Part shown: positions 16,234 through 24,175 of the stretch, in pieces | Position numbering within the stretch: the first letter of the stretch is position 1 | How the letters are laid out: the number at the start of each line of letters is the position of its first letter | NCBI GenBank assembly: GCA_900197625.1 | Contig: FZLS01000024.1 | Coordinates: forward strand, 1-35,792 | Direction of reading: 5' to 3' | DNA from: Rhodobacteraceae bacterium Water-Bin34 | Lineage (GTDB): Bacteria; Pseudomonadota; Alphaproteobacteria; Rhodobacterales; Rhodobacteraceae | Length of the DNA stretch: 35,792 bases | The notes under the pieces: model-generated | Seen by the model: only the letters and a program-made list of their open reading frames with translations | Database searches by the model: none | Told to the model about the DNA's origin: nothing | Position numbers and translations under genes: made by a program

Positions 16234-16649
16234 GCGCATACACACAATTTAAACTAGCAAATGGTGATGAGATAGTAGCTCAGGTCATCCAAGAACCTGA
16301 AGGTGATGATTATAACGTTGTAATAAAAAATGCAATGATGGTAGTTAGAACAGAGGCTCTTAGAGATGGTTTTAGGTATTATTCATTTAGACCATGGATG
16401 TCCTTTCAGCTTGATGATGATTATTATCAATTGCTTAACTTTAACCAAATTATTGGAGAAGCTAAACCAGCCAAAGTTCTACTGGATCAATACTTCAAAG
16501 CTATTGATAGTGAAGCAGCAGTAGAAGCTGGAGATGAGGAAGATGATTTAGCTAATATAAGACGTATAGTAGCTGATATTAAAGCAGACTATCAAGACTC
16601 AGATGAAGATAATGTTATATCTCTTTTCAATAAGGACAAGCTACACTAA
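16230..16649 (+). CDS. Conserved marine T4-like protein with possible clamp-binding tail
   Basis: This 139-residue protein has a beta-rich N-terminal domain (YTQFKLANGDEIVAQVIQEP, then YNVVIKNAMMVV and FRYYSFRPWMSF). Its strand order is reminiscent of a small Sm/Lsm-like barrel. An acidic linker (about 95-125) leads to DEDNVISLFNKDKLH at the very end. I recall similar proteins downstream of uvsW in cyanophages, without a known function. The terminal ISLF sequence resembles sliding-clamp-binding peptides, so a partner of gp45 is possible (inference). It overlaps uvsW by 4 bases and the next gene by one. Confidence 0.7.
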   Translation: MSAYTQFKLANGDEIVAQVIQEPEGDDYNVVIKNAMMVVRTEALRDGFRYYSFRPWMSFQLDDDYYQLLNFNQIIGEAKPAKVLLDQYFKAIDSEAAVEAGDEEDDLANIRRIVADIKADYQDSDEDNVISLFNKDKLH

Positions 16650-17293
16650 TGGAAGATACAGATGCATATCTAAAGTATACTAAACACCGCAAATGGTTTA
16701 ACAAGCTATGGGTAGCAGAAGAGTTTGGATATAAATGTGGCCCTGCAGGTGTTAAAATACCAGAGACAGGTACATATGTTATTAGACCTATATATAACTT
16801 AGAAGGAATGGGTGCAGGAGCAACTGTTCAGAAGTTAGAAGAAGGTGATCAGACATCAGTACCTCCAGGTTATTTTTGGTGTGAGTATTTTAAAGGGCAA
16901 CATTACTCGGTTAACTATAAATGGAAAAGCGATACTATAAAGGGTGGAGATTGGGAACCTTTAGATTGTTGGGAAGGCACTAATATGCCTATCAATGTAA
17001 GTAAGTTTATTGAATGGAAAAGATCTAACTATAAACCTAAACTTACTCATCATTTTAAATCCTTAGGTGATAAAGTTACTTATCTCAATGTAGAGTTTAT
17101 TGACGATAAACCTATCGAAGTTCATCTTAGACTATCTCCTGATCCAGATTACGATCATATTATTCCAGTGTGGTCATCAGACTTTGGAAAGAAAAAAGAA
17201 CACATGGAGATACACGGATATGAGTTTATAGAAGCATATGAGAATGCAAATGGCTATATTGAAGATCCACGAATTGGATTCTTAGTTAAATAA
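16649..17293 (+). CDS. Hypothetical protein, 214 residues
   Basis: I do not recognise a family with confidence. The protein is rich in W, Y and F. It has HRKWFNKLWVAEEFGYKCGP near the N-terminus, GTYVIRPIYNLEGMGAGATV in the middle (superficially like the N-terminal part of ATP-grasp enzymes) and ends IEDPRIGFLVK. There is no signal peptide or membrane segment. It overlaps the upstream gene by one base (TAATG) and is the last gene before the early-type promoter at 17366, so it is expressed with uvsW. Glycan- or nucleotide-related chemistry is possible but unproven. Confidence 0.65.
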   Translation: MEDTDAYLKYTKHRKWFNKLWVAEEFGYKCGPAGVKIPETGTYVIRPIYNLEGMGAGATVQKLEEGDQTSVPPGYFWCEYFKGQHYSVNYKWKSDTIKGGDWEPLDCWEGTNMPINVSKFIEWKRSNYKPKLTHHFKSLGDKVTYLNVEFIDDKPIEVHLRLSPDPDYDHIIPVWSSDFGKKKEHMEIHGYEFIEAYENANGYIEDPRIGFLVK

Positions 17294-17335
17294 CATATCT
17301 CCCCTCTCCCCATATCGCTATATGATTATATACGA

Positions 17336-17345
17336 TCTCGCGAGA
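17336..17345. repeat. Perfect palindrome TCTCGCGAGA in the promoter region of gp55
   Basis: This ten-base perfect palindrome lies in the 124-base gap between the 214-residue gene and gp55, about 20 bases upstream of the -35 box. Its GC-rich centre stands out in an otherwise AT-rich gap. It may be a binding site or chance. Confidence 0.4.
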
Positions 17346-17347
17346 AG

Positions 17348-17394
17348 TGCAACTGTTTTCTTTAGTTGCATCTAATAAAAATACATACTATAAT
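17348..17394 (+). promoter_or_regulatory. Sigma70-like promoter for gp55, overlapped by an inverted repeat
   Basis: TTGCAT (17366-17371) and TATAAT (17389-17394) are separated by exactly 17 bases, an excellent host-type promoter. The -35 box lies in the right arm of a 7-bp inverted repeat, TGCAACT (17348-17354) and AGTTGCA (17364-17370), around a 9-base spacer. That arrangement could be an operator or RNA hairpin. It is placed to drive gp55 and downstream replication/recombination genes. Confidence 0.8.
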
Positions 17395-17417
17395 ATAATG
17401 AATTGAAGGAATTTATC

Positions 17418-18014
17418 ATGGCTAGAACTAAACGAGCAAGTATCCATTATGTCAACAACAAAGAGTTCTCTCAAGCTGTTGTAGATTATGTACGTACTCT
17501 TAATGAGGCTCAAAAAGCAGAAACTAAACTACCTATTGTACCTAACTATATTGCATCTTGCTTTCTAAAGATCGCAGAAGGTCTCTCTCATAAGTCAAAC
17601 TTTATTCGCTATACCTATCGTGAAGAGATGGTTATGGATGCTGTAGAGAATTGTCTTCGTGCTATTGATAACTATAATATAGAAGCAGCTACTCGTACTG
17701 GTAATCCAAATGCATTCGCATACTTTACTCAGATCTCTTGGTATGCATTCCTTCGTCGTATTGCTAAAGAGAAGAAACAACAAGACGTTAAGATTAAGTT
17801 CTTATCTCAGAGTGGCTTAGAAGAGTATATCGCTACTAATCAAGATGACACTCATTCAGTACAGGTAGTAAGAGCATTCGTTGATCAGCTTAAAGATCGT
17901 ATTGATAAAGTAAAAGAGAAAGATGATGAAGTAAAAGTCTTTGCTCAAGAAGAGAAGAAACGTAAGAAGCGAAATGTAAATGTAGATTCAGACCTAGGAG
18001 ATTTTATAAAATGA
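17418..18014 (+). CDS. 55: gp55 late sigma factor
   Basis: This 198-residue protein (T4 gp55 is 185) is the divergent sigma that directs host RNA polymerase to TATAAATA late promoters. It shows the sigma region 2-like core: EMVMDAVENCLRAIDNYN (about 72-89) and NAFAYFTQISWYAFLRRIAK (about 98-117). The charged C-terminal part ends VDSDLGDFIK, matching the acidic-hydrophobic clamp-binding tail expected for gp55. The ATG at 17418 is preceded by GAAGGAATT; the upstream in-frame TTG at 17403 is unlikely. The next gene starts within its last codons (ATGA). Confidence 0.95.
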   Translation: MARTKRASIHYVNNKEFSQAVVDYVRTLNEAQKAETKLPIVPNYIASCFLKIAEGLSHKSNFIRYTYREEMVMDAVENCLRAIDNYNIEAATRTGNPNAFAYFTQISWYAFLRRIAKEKKQQDVKIKFLSQSGLEEYIATNQDDTHSVQVVRAFVDQLKDRIDKVKEKDDEVKVFAQEEKKRKKRNVNVDSDLGDFIK

Positions 18015-18763
18015 GAATACTTGTAACTGGCTCAGATGGAATGGTAGGCAGTCGTCTAGTTAAGTTCCTTAAGAATAATGACTGTACAGTATATGAGTTT
18101 GGTGATGATAGAGATGTAAGATCTCAACAAGATTGGCAATCCTTTGCTGACCTAGACTTTGATTTTATTATTCATCTAGCAGCTCTTGCTGGAGTTAGAC
18201 CTTCGTTTGATAACCCTGAATTGTATTATGATGTTAATGTTAATGGTACTCGTAATATGTTAGAGTTCGCTGAAGCAAATACTAAACATATCTTATATGC
18301 TTCTTCTTCTAATGCATATGAGTGGTGGGGTAATCCATATGCCGCTACTAAGAGAATGAATGAGATTCAATGTGAGGATTATTCTGCTATTGGTATGAGG
18401 TTTCATACTATCTGGCCAGGTAGAGATGATATGTTGTTTATGAAGTTTAAGAACAATCAAGTAGAGTATATCAATAGAAAACATAACAGAGACTTTGTTC
18501 ATGTTGATGATATTATTTCTGCAATTTATAAGTTGATTAATAACTTCGAATCAGCTATAATAGAGAGACGTGTATATGATATAGGTACAGGTCATGCCAC
18601 TCCTGTAGAGCAAGTAGCGAAAGCATTTGGCTTTGAAGGTGAATGGCGTGATGAGAACCCTGCAGGTGAGAGAGTTCATACTATAGCAGATATCGAACCG
18701 TTACTTAAACTAGGCTGGACGCCGAAATGGAATATATTAGATCATGAAAATAGCCCTTCTTAA
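18011..18763 (+). CDS. NAD-dependent sugar epimerase/dehydratase (short-chain dehydrogenase fold)
   Basis: The 250-residue extended SDR enzyme has the dinucleotide motif TGSDGMVG (6-13), HLAALAGVRPS (55-65, like UDP-glucuronate/UDP-glucose epimerases), SSS at 98-100 and the catalytic pair Y110-x3-K114 in YAATK. RDFVHVDDI near 160-168 is a substrate-domain motif. It is shorter than typical epimerases (about 310-340) owing to a compact C-terminal domain. It is inserted between gp55 and gp47, overlapping gp47 by 20 bases. Substrate is unknown; epimerisation of a nucleotide sugar is likely. Confidence 0.88.
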   Translation: MRILVTGSDGMVGSRLVKFLKNNDCTVYEFGDDRDVRSQQDWQSFADLDFDFIIHLAALAGVRPSFDNPELYYDVNVNGTRNMLEFAEANTKHILYASSSNAYEWWGNPYAATKRMNEIQCEDYSAIGMRFHTIWPGRDDMLFMKFKNNQVEYINRKHNRDFVHVDDIISAIYKLINNFESAIIERRVYDIGTGHATPVEQVAKAFGFEGEWRDENPAGERVHTIADIEPLLKLGWTPKWNILDHENSPS

Positions 18764-19805
18764 TGACACTCATTGTGGCACTCGCAATAGCTCTGACATC
18801 TTTCTCGATAACGCAGAGAAATTTTACAATGATGTATTTTTTCCTTGTCTTCTGGAACGGGGTATTAGCCATATCGTGCATCTCGGTGATTACTATGATA
18901 ACAGGAAGTTTATTAACTTCCGTGCTCTTAACCGCAACCGTAATCACTTCCTTAAACCGCTAAGAGAGTATGGAATGACCATGGATATTATCTGTGGTAA
19001 TCATGACACATACTATAAGAACACTAATGAGCTTAACAGTCTCAAGGAGCTCTTGGGTCACTATATGAATGAGGTAAATATACTTCATGAGCCTACTGTC
19101 ATGGACTATGATGGTTTTAAGCTTGGCCTTGTACCTTGGATATCAGCAGAGAATGAGAAGCAGTCATTAGACTTTATTGCTAATGCTAAGTGTGATTGGC
19201 TTGGAGGTCATTTCGATATCGAAGGGTATGAGATGATGAAAGGTCGTAAGTGTGAGCATGGTATTAGTCCAGATATCTTTAAACGATTTGAGAAAGTATT
19301 ATCAGGTCATTTTCATACTAAGTCGATGCAAGGTAATATTGAGTATCTAGGATCACAGCTAGAGTTCTTCTGGAACGATGCTCATGATGATAAGTACTTT
19401 CATATTCTAGATACAGAGACTAGAACGATGGAAGCTATTCATAATCCTCATACTCTGTATCATAAGATAACTTACGATGATCGTAATACAGATTATATGC
19501 AATATGACTTGTCTCAGATAGAGAATAAGTTCGTTAAGATTGTTGTAATCAATAAAGCTGATACGTTTATATTCGATAAGTTTGTAGATCGTATTCAGAA
19601 TAAATCCATACTTGAGCTTAAGATAGCTGAGAACTTTAACGAGTTTGTTGGAGAAAATGTAGAAGATAGTGAAATATCAGTTGAAGATACTTCTACTTTA
19701 TTATATACTTACATAGACGCTGTAGAGACAGACCTTGATAAAGATAGGATTAAGTCTCATATGTCAGACCTTATGTTGGAAGCACAAACCTTAGAAATTG
19801 CATAA
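18744..19805 (+). CDS. 47: gp47 recombination nuclease subunit (Mre11-like)
   Basis: This 353-residue calcineurin-like phosphoesterase (T4 gp47 is 339) pairs with gp46 to resect DNA ends for recombination and to degrade host DNA. Metal-binding motifs are visible: NDTHCG (D8, H10), HLGDYYDNR (D49), CGNHDTYY (N86, H87, D88), GGHFDIEG and SGHFHTKS. It overlaps the epimerase by 20 bases and the gp46 start follows at its stop (TAATG), giving the conserved 47-46 pair. Confidence 0.96.
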   Translation: MKIALLNDTHCGTRNSSDIFLDNAEKFYNDVFFPCLLERGISHIVHLGDYYDNRKFINFRALNRNRNHFLKPLREYGMTMDIICGNHDTYYKNTNELNSLKELLGHYMNEVNILHEPTVMDYDGFKLGLVPWISAENEKQSLDFIANAKCDWLGGHFDIEGYEMMKGRKCEHGISPDIFKRFEKVLSGHFHTKSMQGNIEYLGSQLEFFWNDAHDDKYFHILDTETRTMEAIHNPHTLYHKITYDDRNTDYMQYDLSQIENKFVKIVVINKADTFIFDKFVDRIQNKSILELKIAENFNEFVGENVEDSEISVEDTSTLLYTYIDAVETDLDKDRIKSHMSDLMLEAQTLEIA

Positions 19806-21517
19806 TGATAACATTTAAGACTTTGAGATGGAAGAACTTTCTTTCAACCGGTAACAACTGGTCTGAGATAGACCTTAAGAAGAATAAGACTACTCTTGTT
19901 GTAGGTCAAAACGGTGCAGGTAAATCTACTATGCTTGACGCATTGAGCTTTGCTTTGTTTGGAAAAGCTCATCGTAACATATCTAAGAATCAACTTGTTA
20001 ATACTATTAATAATAAAAATACAGTCGTTGAAGTATCGTTCAACGCACTAGGTTCAGATTTCAGAATCGTTAGAGGTATTAAACCTAACGTCTTTGAGAT
20101 ATGGAAAGGCGAGACGATGATTAACCAATCATCTCATGCCAAAGAGTACCAGAAGATCCTCGAACAGAATATCTTGAAGCTTAACCATAAAAGCTTTCAT
20201 CAGATAGTTGTATTAGGTTCCTCCTCCTTTATTCCTTTCATGCAACTAAGTTCTATGAATCGACGAGATGTTATCGAGGATCTTCTGGATATTAATGTAT
20301 TCTCTAAGATGAATAGTATACTTAGAGAGAAGACATCGCTATTGAAGGATCAAGTAAAAGATGTTACTCATCAGCATGCCGTCACAAGCACTAAGATTGA
20401 TGCACAAAGGAAATACATTAAAGACATCAAAGCAATCAACAAAGAGCAAAAAGAAGAGAAGCTCAAACTCATCTCTGATTTCCAAGATGAAATCAAAACT
20501 CTACATGGAAAGAACGAAGAGCTTAGTGATTCCATTCAATCTCAACTACCGAATGCAGATGTGGAAAGAGGACAACGCGAAACTAAAATCAAAGAGCTCG
20601 AAGCATATAAGACGAAGTTCAACACCGAAGCTAAAAAGCTCGTTAAAGATATCCAATTCTTTGAGAATAACGACATCTGTCCGACCTGTGATCAAGCCAT
20701 CACTGAGGAGACAAAAGAGACCCGTGTGTTGGAAGGTAAAAGCAGAGCAAAGGAACTCCAGTCGGGAATTGGTAAAGCAGATGAAGGACTACGAGAAGCT
20801 CAAGAAGCTCTATCCTCTGCGTTAAATATTATTGATCAGTGTAGAGGTTATCAAAGTGACTTAGCTGCTAATAATAAATCTATTGCTCAGTTTCAATCAT
20901 CTATTGATCGTACTCAAGATGAGATAAGTAAGCTAGATACGAACGTTGATATGGATCAAGCAGTACAAGAGTTAGATGATCTAACATTCGATAGTAATAA
21001 CTTTGTAGAAGAAAAGCTTGCACTCAGTGAGCAATTAAATTATAATATTATAATGAGTACTATGCTTAAGGATACTGGTATTAAGACTAAGATCGTTAAG
21101 CAGTACTTACCTGTTATTAATCAGCTGTGTAATCAGTACCTAGAGATATTAGACTTCTATGTTTCGTTTAACTTAGACGAAGCATTCCAAGAGACTATCA
21201 GATCACGATTCAGAGATGCATTCTCATACGATTCGTTCTCTGAAGGTGAGAAGCAACGTATAGATCTAGCGTTATTGTTTACTTGGAGGATGATAGCTAA
21301 GATGAAGAATAGTGTTGCAACTAATCTTCTTATATTGGATGAGACGTTCGACTCATCTTTAGACCACGAAGGTGTTGATAATCTTATGAAGATCATCTAT
21401 ACTTTAGGGGACGAAACTAACATCTTTGTTATCTCTCATAAGCGAGAGTTGCTAGATGATAAGTTCGAGAACAGACTAGAAATAGTAAAAGATAAAAACT
21501 TTAGTAGGATTACATAA
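19805..21517 (+). CDS. 46: gp46 recombination nuclease subunit (Rad50-like)
   Basis: This 570-residue SMC-type ATPase (T4 gp46 is 560) forms the Mre11-Rad50-like complex with gp47. Motifs: Walker A GQNGAGKS (34-41), Q-loop region around QIVVLGSSSFIPF, zinc hook CPTC (292-295) between two coiled-coil arms, ABC signature FSEGEKQR (478-485) and Walker B LLILDET (508-514), followed by a D-loop with SSLD. The stretch encoding the coiled coil and hook (about 20380-20820) uses many C-ending codons, unlike the flanks, suggesting recombination within the gene. The gp45 start overlaps the stop. Confidence 0.97.
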   Translation: MITFKTLRWKNFLSTGNNWSEIDLKKNKTTLVVGQNGAGKSTMLDALSFALFGKAHRNISKNQLVNTINNKNTVVEVSFNALGSDFRIVRGIKPNVFEIWKGETMINQSSHAKEYQKILEQNILKLNHKSFHQIVVLGSSSFIPFMQLSSMNRRDVIEDLLDINVFSKMNSILREKTSLLKDQVKDVTHQHAVTSTKIDAQRKYIKDIKAINKEQKEEKLKLISDFQDEIKTLHGKNEELSDSIQSQLPNADVERGQRETKIKELEAYKTKFNTEAKKLVKDIQFFENNDICPTCDQAITEETKETRVLEGKSRAKELQSGIGKADEGLREAQEALSSALNIIDQCRGYQSDLAANNKSIAQFQSSIDRTQDEISKLDTNVDMDQAVQELDDLTFDSNNFVEEKLALSEQLNYNIIMSTMLKDTGIKTKIVKQYLPVINQLCNQYLEILDFYVSFNLDEAFQETIRSRFRDAFSYDSFSEGEKQRIDLALLFTWRMIAKMKNSVATNLLILDETFDSSLDHEGVDNLMKIIYTLGDETNIFVISHKRELLDDKFENRLEIVKDKNFSRIT

Positions 21518-22191
21518 TGGAAATAAGTGCATCGACGGTAAAGATACTACAGAACTTTGCCAGTATAAACAGTAATGTTGTTATTCAACCGGGTAATAAG
21601 ATTATGACTATTGCTGAAGCTAAGAACGTTCTTAGTGAAGCTACTGTAACTGAACAGTTTGATAAACAAGTAGGTATATATGACTTGCAGAACTTCTTAA
21701 GTGTGCTTGACCTAGTTGATAATCCTTCGGTTCAATTTAAAGAAAACAATATGGTTGTCGGCGGTAACGCAGGACGTGCTATGGTAAAGTATTACTATGC
21801 TGATCCTGAGATGCTAACTACGATCGGAAAACCTATTAATATGCCTAAAGCAGATGTGTCGTTTACGTTAGAGCAGTCTACGTTAAACGGTCTTAAGAAA
21901 GCTGCTGGCGTCTTTGGTCATAGTCAAGTATTGATTGAGCCTGATAATGGTTCGGTTAAACTGACTGTTGTTGATCCAGAGAATAGTACTGCTAATACTT
22001 ACTCTATTATGGTTGAGGGTGAGTATAACTCAGAAGACTTTAGCTTTGTGCTAAACATAAACAACCTTAAAATTATTGCTGATGACTATCAAGTCGATAT
22101 CTCATCTAAACTTATATCACAATTCTCTAGTGTCAATCACGAAGTTAAGTACTGGATTGCTCTAGAAAAAACATCTACTTATGGAGGCTAA
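21517..22191 (+). CDS. 45: gp45 sliding clamp
   Basis: This 224-residue protein (T4 gp45 is 228) forms the trimeric processivity ring for gp43 and, in T4, the mobile activator of late transcription through gp55/gp33. It starts at an ATG overlapping the gp46 stop (TAATG). Recognisable features are the N-terminal ISASTVKILQNFASINSNVV helix-strand, YDLQNFLSVLDLV (about 68-80) and the alternating strands of two clamp domains. It is followed by a small unknown and then the clamp loader genes 44 and 62, the standard T4 grouping. Confidence 0.95.
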   Translation: MEISASTVKILQNFASINSNVVIQPGNKIMTIAEAKNVLSEATVTEQFDKQVGIYDLQNFLSVLDLVDNPSVQFKENNMVVGGNAGRAMVKYYYADPEMLTTIGKPINMPKADVSFTLEQSTLNGLKKAAGVFGHSQVLIEPDNGSVKLTVVDPENSTANTYSIMVEGEYNSEDFSFVLNINNLKIIADDYQVDISSKLISQFSSVNHEVKYWIALEKTSTYGG

Positions 22192-22192
22192 G

Positions 22193-22411
22193 ATGGCTAA
22201 AGAAGAAACAAACACACCAGATCACTCAGAAATTTATGATCTAGCTAATCGAACATCACGCAGTACTGTTGCTGTTATTGACGCGCTTACAGGTCGCGGA
22301 GCATTCAAAGGCGAAGAGCTATCGACTATTGGTCAGCTTCGTGATCAATGCTTGCAATCAATTCAGTTGTGTGAATCATATCAACAAGAACAGGCTACTG
22401 AATCGGAGTAG
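22193..22411 (+). CDS. Hypothetical protein between gp45 and gp44
   Basis: The ATG at 22193 is preceded five bases upstream by a GGAGG ribosome binding site that lies within the end of gp45. An in-frame ATG at 22181 also exists but would lack this site. The 72 residues are mostly helical and hydrophilic (HSEIYDLANRTSRSTVAVID, then STIGQLRDQCLQSIQLCESY). I do not recognise it. Position between clamp and clamp-loader genes suggests a replication-related role, without direct evidence. Confidence 0.65.
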   Translation: MAKEETNTPDHSEIYDLANRTSRSTVAVIDALTGRGAFKGEELSTIGQLRDQCLQSIQLCESYQQEQATESE

Positions 22412-22414
22412 ATT

Positions 22415-22460
22415 TATTAACCTAAGTGAGCTATACTATATTTTTATTATGAGGTTAATA
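22415..22460 (+). promoter_or_regulatory. Long-loop hairpin covering the gp44 ribosome binding site
   Basis: TATTAACCT (22415-22423) and AGGTTAATA (22452-22460) are perfect 9-base inverted repeats around a 28-base AT-rich loop. The right arm contains the AGG Shine-Dalgarno sequence and the A of the gp44 ATG, so pairing would block initiation. In T4, RegA represses gene 44 by binding its initiation region, and a regA homologue lies two genes downstream. A TATACT sequence in the loop could alternatively be a weak -10 box. Confidence 0.6.
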
Positions 22461-23395
22461 TGTCGAAAGATTTTCTATGGGTAGAGAAGTACCGCCCGCA
22501 AACTATTCAGGATACTATACTACCTGAACAGCTAAAGAGTACGTTACAGGCTATTGTAGATACTGGTGAAATACCTAATATGATGTTCACCGGTACTGCT
22601 GGCTTAGGTAAGACTACTGTTGCTAAAGCTATGTGTAAGCAACTAGGACTTGATTATATAACTATAAACGGGTCCGAAGAAGGAAACATCGACACGTTGA
22701 GAGGTAAGATTAAGCAATTTGCCTCTAGTGTATCATTGCAAGGCGGCTATAAGGTTGTTATACTTGACGAGGCAGACTATCTGAATCCTCAATCTACTCA
22801 ACCTGCCTTGCGTGGCTTTATCGAAGAGTTCTCTAATAACTGTAGGTTTATACTTACATGTAACTTTCGGAACCGTATTATCGAACCCTTACATTCTCGA
22901 TGTGGTGTGTATGAGTTTAATACGTCTAAGAAAGATATGGCAACCCTTGCTGGATTATTCTTTACTCGCTTTACTACTATACTAGATGACGAAGGTGTTA
23001 CTTATGATAAGAAGGCTGCGGCTGATCTTATTATGAAGCATGCTCCTGATTGGCGTAGAGTACTAAACGAAGGTCAAAGATTGTCTATTGCAGGATCTAT
23101 CGATGCATCTGTAAGTGTTGTATCGAGTGATATGTTTGCTACTCTATGTAAACATCTTAAGGCAAAAGACTTTAAGTCTATGCGTAAGTGGGTCGTAGAT
23201 AGTATGGATATCGATACCGTTGCCATATTTAGAGGACTATACGATAATATGAATGAGTTTGTAGTACCTGCTTCTATACCTCAATTGATTCTTATACTTG
23301 CTGACTATCAGTATAAAGATTCGTTTGTGGCTGATCATGAGCTTAATACTGTTGCTTGTATGACTGAGATTATGGCTAACGTGGAGTTTGTCTGA
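22460..23395 (+). CDS. 44: gp44 clamp loader large subunit
   Basis: This 311-residue AAA+ ATPase (T4 gp44 is 319) opens clamp gp45 and loads it at primer junctions with gp62. Motifs: VEKYRPQTIQD near residue 8-18, Walker A GTAGLGKT (45-52), Walker B VVILDEAD (99-106), sensor 1 FILTCNF (about 130-136) and the arginine-finger SRC motif LHSRCGVYEF (144-153). Its start site is partly within a predicted mRNA hairpin. gp62 follows with an ATGA-type overlap. Confidence 0.96.
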   Translation: MSKDFLWVEKYRPQTIQDTILPEQLKSTLQAIVDTGEIPNMMFTGTAGLGKTTVAKAMCKQLGLDYITINGSEEGNIDTLRGKIKQFASSVSLQGGYKVVILDEADYLNPQSTQPALRGFIEEFSNNCRFILTCNFRNRIIEPLHSRCGVYEFNTSKKDMATLAGLFFTRFTTILDDEGVTYDKKAAADLIMKHAPDWRRVLNEGQRLSIAGSIDASVSVVSSDMFATLCKHLKAKDFKSMRKWVVDSMDIDTVAIFRGLYDNMNEFVVPASIPQLILILADYQYKDSFVADHELNTVACMTEIMANVEFV

Positions 23396-23772
23396 TGAAT
23401 CCTTTTACCTATCTTAATAGTATTAACTTCTCTAAAGAAGATGTTATGGTCGATGACGTTGCTGAGAAAGGCTATAACTCCTTTCTTATTAATCGATCTA
23501 TGTCATACTTCTATGATACTGTTGGCATTGCAAATGTAATGAATCGTTATCATCACCTGGATAATAAACTACAATATCACTTTCTTATAAATATCATTCG
23601 TAAACGTAAAAGATTTTCGAAATGGATGAAACCAGAAACTGAGAGTGATATTGAAGTGATTAAAGAATACTATGGATATAGCAATGATAAAGCTAAGCAA
23701 GTACTATCCCTTCTATCACCTGAAAATATAAAAAGTATAAAACAGAAGGTGAGTAAAGGTGGAAGAAAATAA
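23395..23772 (+). CDS. 62: gp62 clamp loader small subunit
   Basis: This 125-residue protein (T4 gp62 is 187) is the non-ATPase partner of gp44. The start overlaps the gp44 stop. Segments KGYNSFLINRSMSYFYDTVG and NKLQYHFLINIIRKRKRFSK are the recognisable family core. KPETESDIEVIKEYYGYSND continues it, and the C-terminus is shorter than in T4, as I recall for marine relatives. A TATAAATA sequence lies inside the gene (23586) but is probably coincidental. The regA start overlaps its end by 14 bases. Confidence 0.9.
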   Translation: MNPFTYLNSINFSKEDVMVDDVAEKGYNSFLINRSMSYFYDTVGIANVMNRYHHLDNKLQYHFLINIIRKRKRFSKWMKPETESDIEVIKEYYGYSNDKAKQVLSLLSPENIKSIKQKVSKGGRK

Positions 23773-24166
23773 TATTGTAGAATGGCAACCTCAAGACATG
23801 CTCGAGGTGGTCTTAAATGAACCAGATGATTTTTTAAAAGTCAGAGAAACATTGACTCGAATAGGAGTAGCATCTCGTAAAGATAAGAAGTTATTTCAAT
23901 CTTGTCATATACTACATAAGCAAGGACGATACTTCATCGTTCATTTTAAAGAATTGTTTATGCTAGATGGAAAGAAAGCTAATCTCGAAGCTAATGATGT
24001 AGAGCGTAGAAATACTATCACAACATTACTAAGTGATTGGGGTCTTGTAGAGATACAAGGAGTAGCAGATCTTAATTGTGCTCCTCTACGTCAGATCAAG
24101 ATTATTCCATTTAAAGAAAAAGCTCAGTGGGAACTTTGTCCTAAATATAATATAGGTAACAAATAG
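23759..24166 (+). CDS. regA: RegA translational repressor
   Basis: This 135-residue RNA-binding protein (T4 RegA is 122) shuts off translation of early mRNAs by occupying their initiation sites. The GTG at 23759 is the probable start (GAAGGTGAGTAAAG precedes it). Recognised segments are FLKVRETLTRIGVAS (about 23-37), KLFQSCHILHKQGRYFIVHF (about 42-61), KELFMLDGK and RRNTITTLLSDWGLVEI. All are core RegA motifs, including the aromatic-rich strand. It follows gp44/gp62, one of whose genes is a known T4 target. Confidence 0.95.
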   Translation: MEENNIVEWQPQDMLEVVLNEPDDFLKVRETLTRIGVASRKDKKLFQSCHILHKQGRYFIVHFKELFMLDGKKANLEANDVERRNTITTLLSDWGLVEIQGVADLNCAPLRQIKIIPFKEKAQWELCPKYNIGNK

Positions 24167-24175
24167 GAAAGAGAC

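Noticed and set aside
18763..18963. 66-codon + strand frame encoding a very hydrophobic, membrane-like peptide
   Set aside because: It lies wholly inside gp47, where the metal-binding motifs of the real frame are intact; hydrophobicity is a by-product of the shifted reading.
23586..23593. TATAAATA octamer inside gp62
   Set aside because: It is within conserved coding sequence, and an internal late promoter before regA makes little sense; expected by chance in AT-rich DNA. Retained only as a note.
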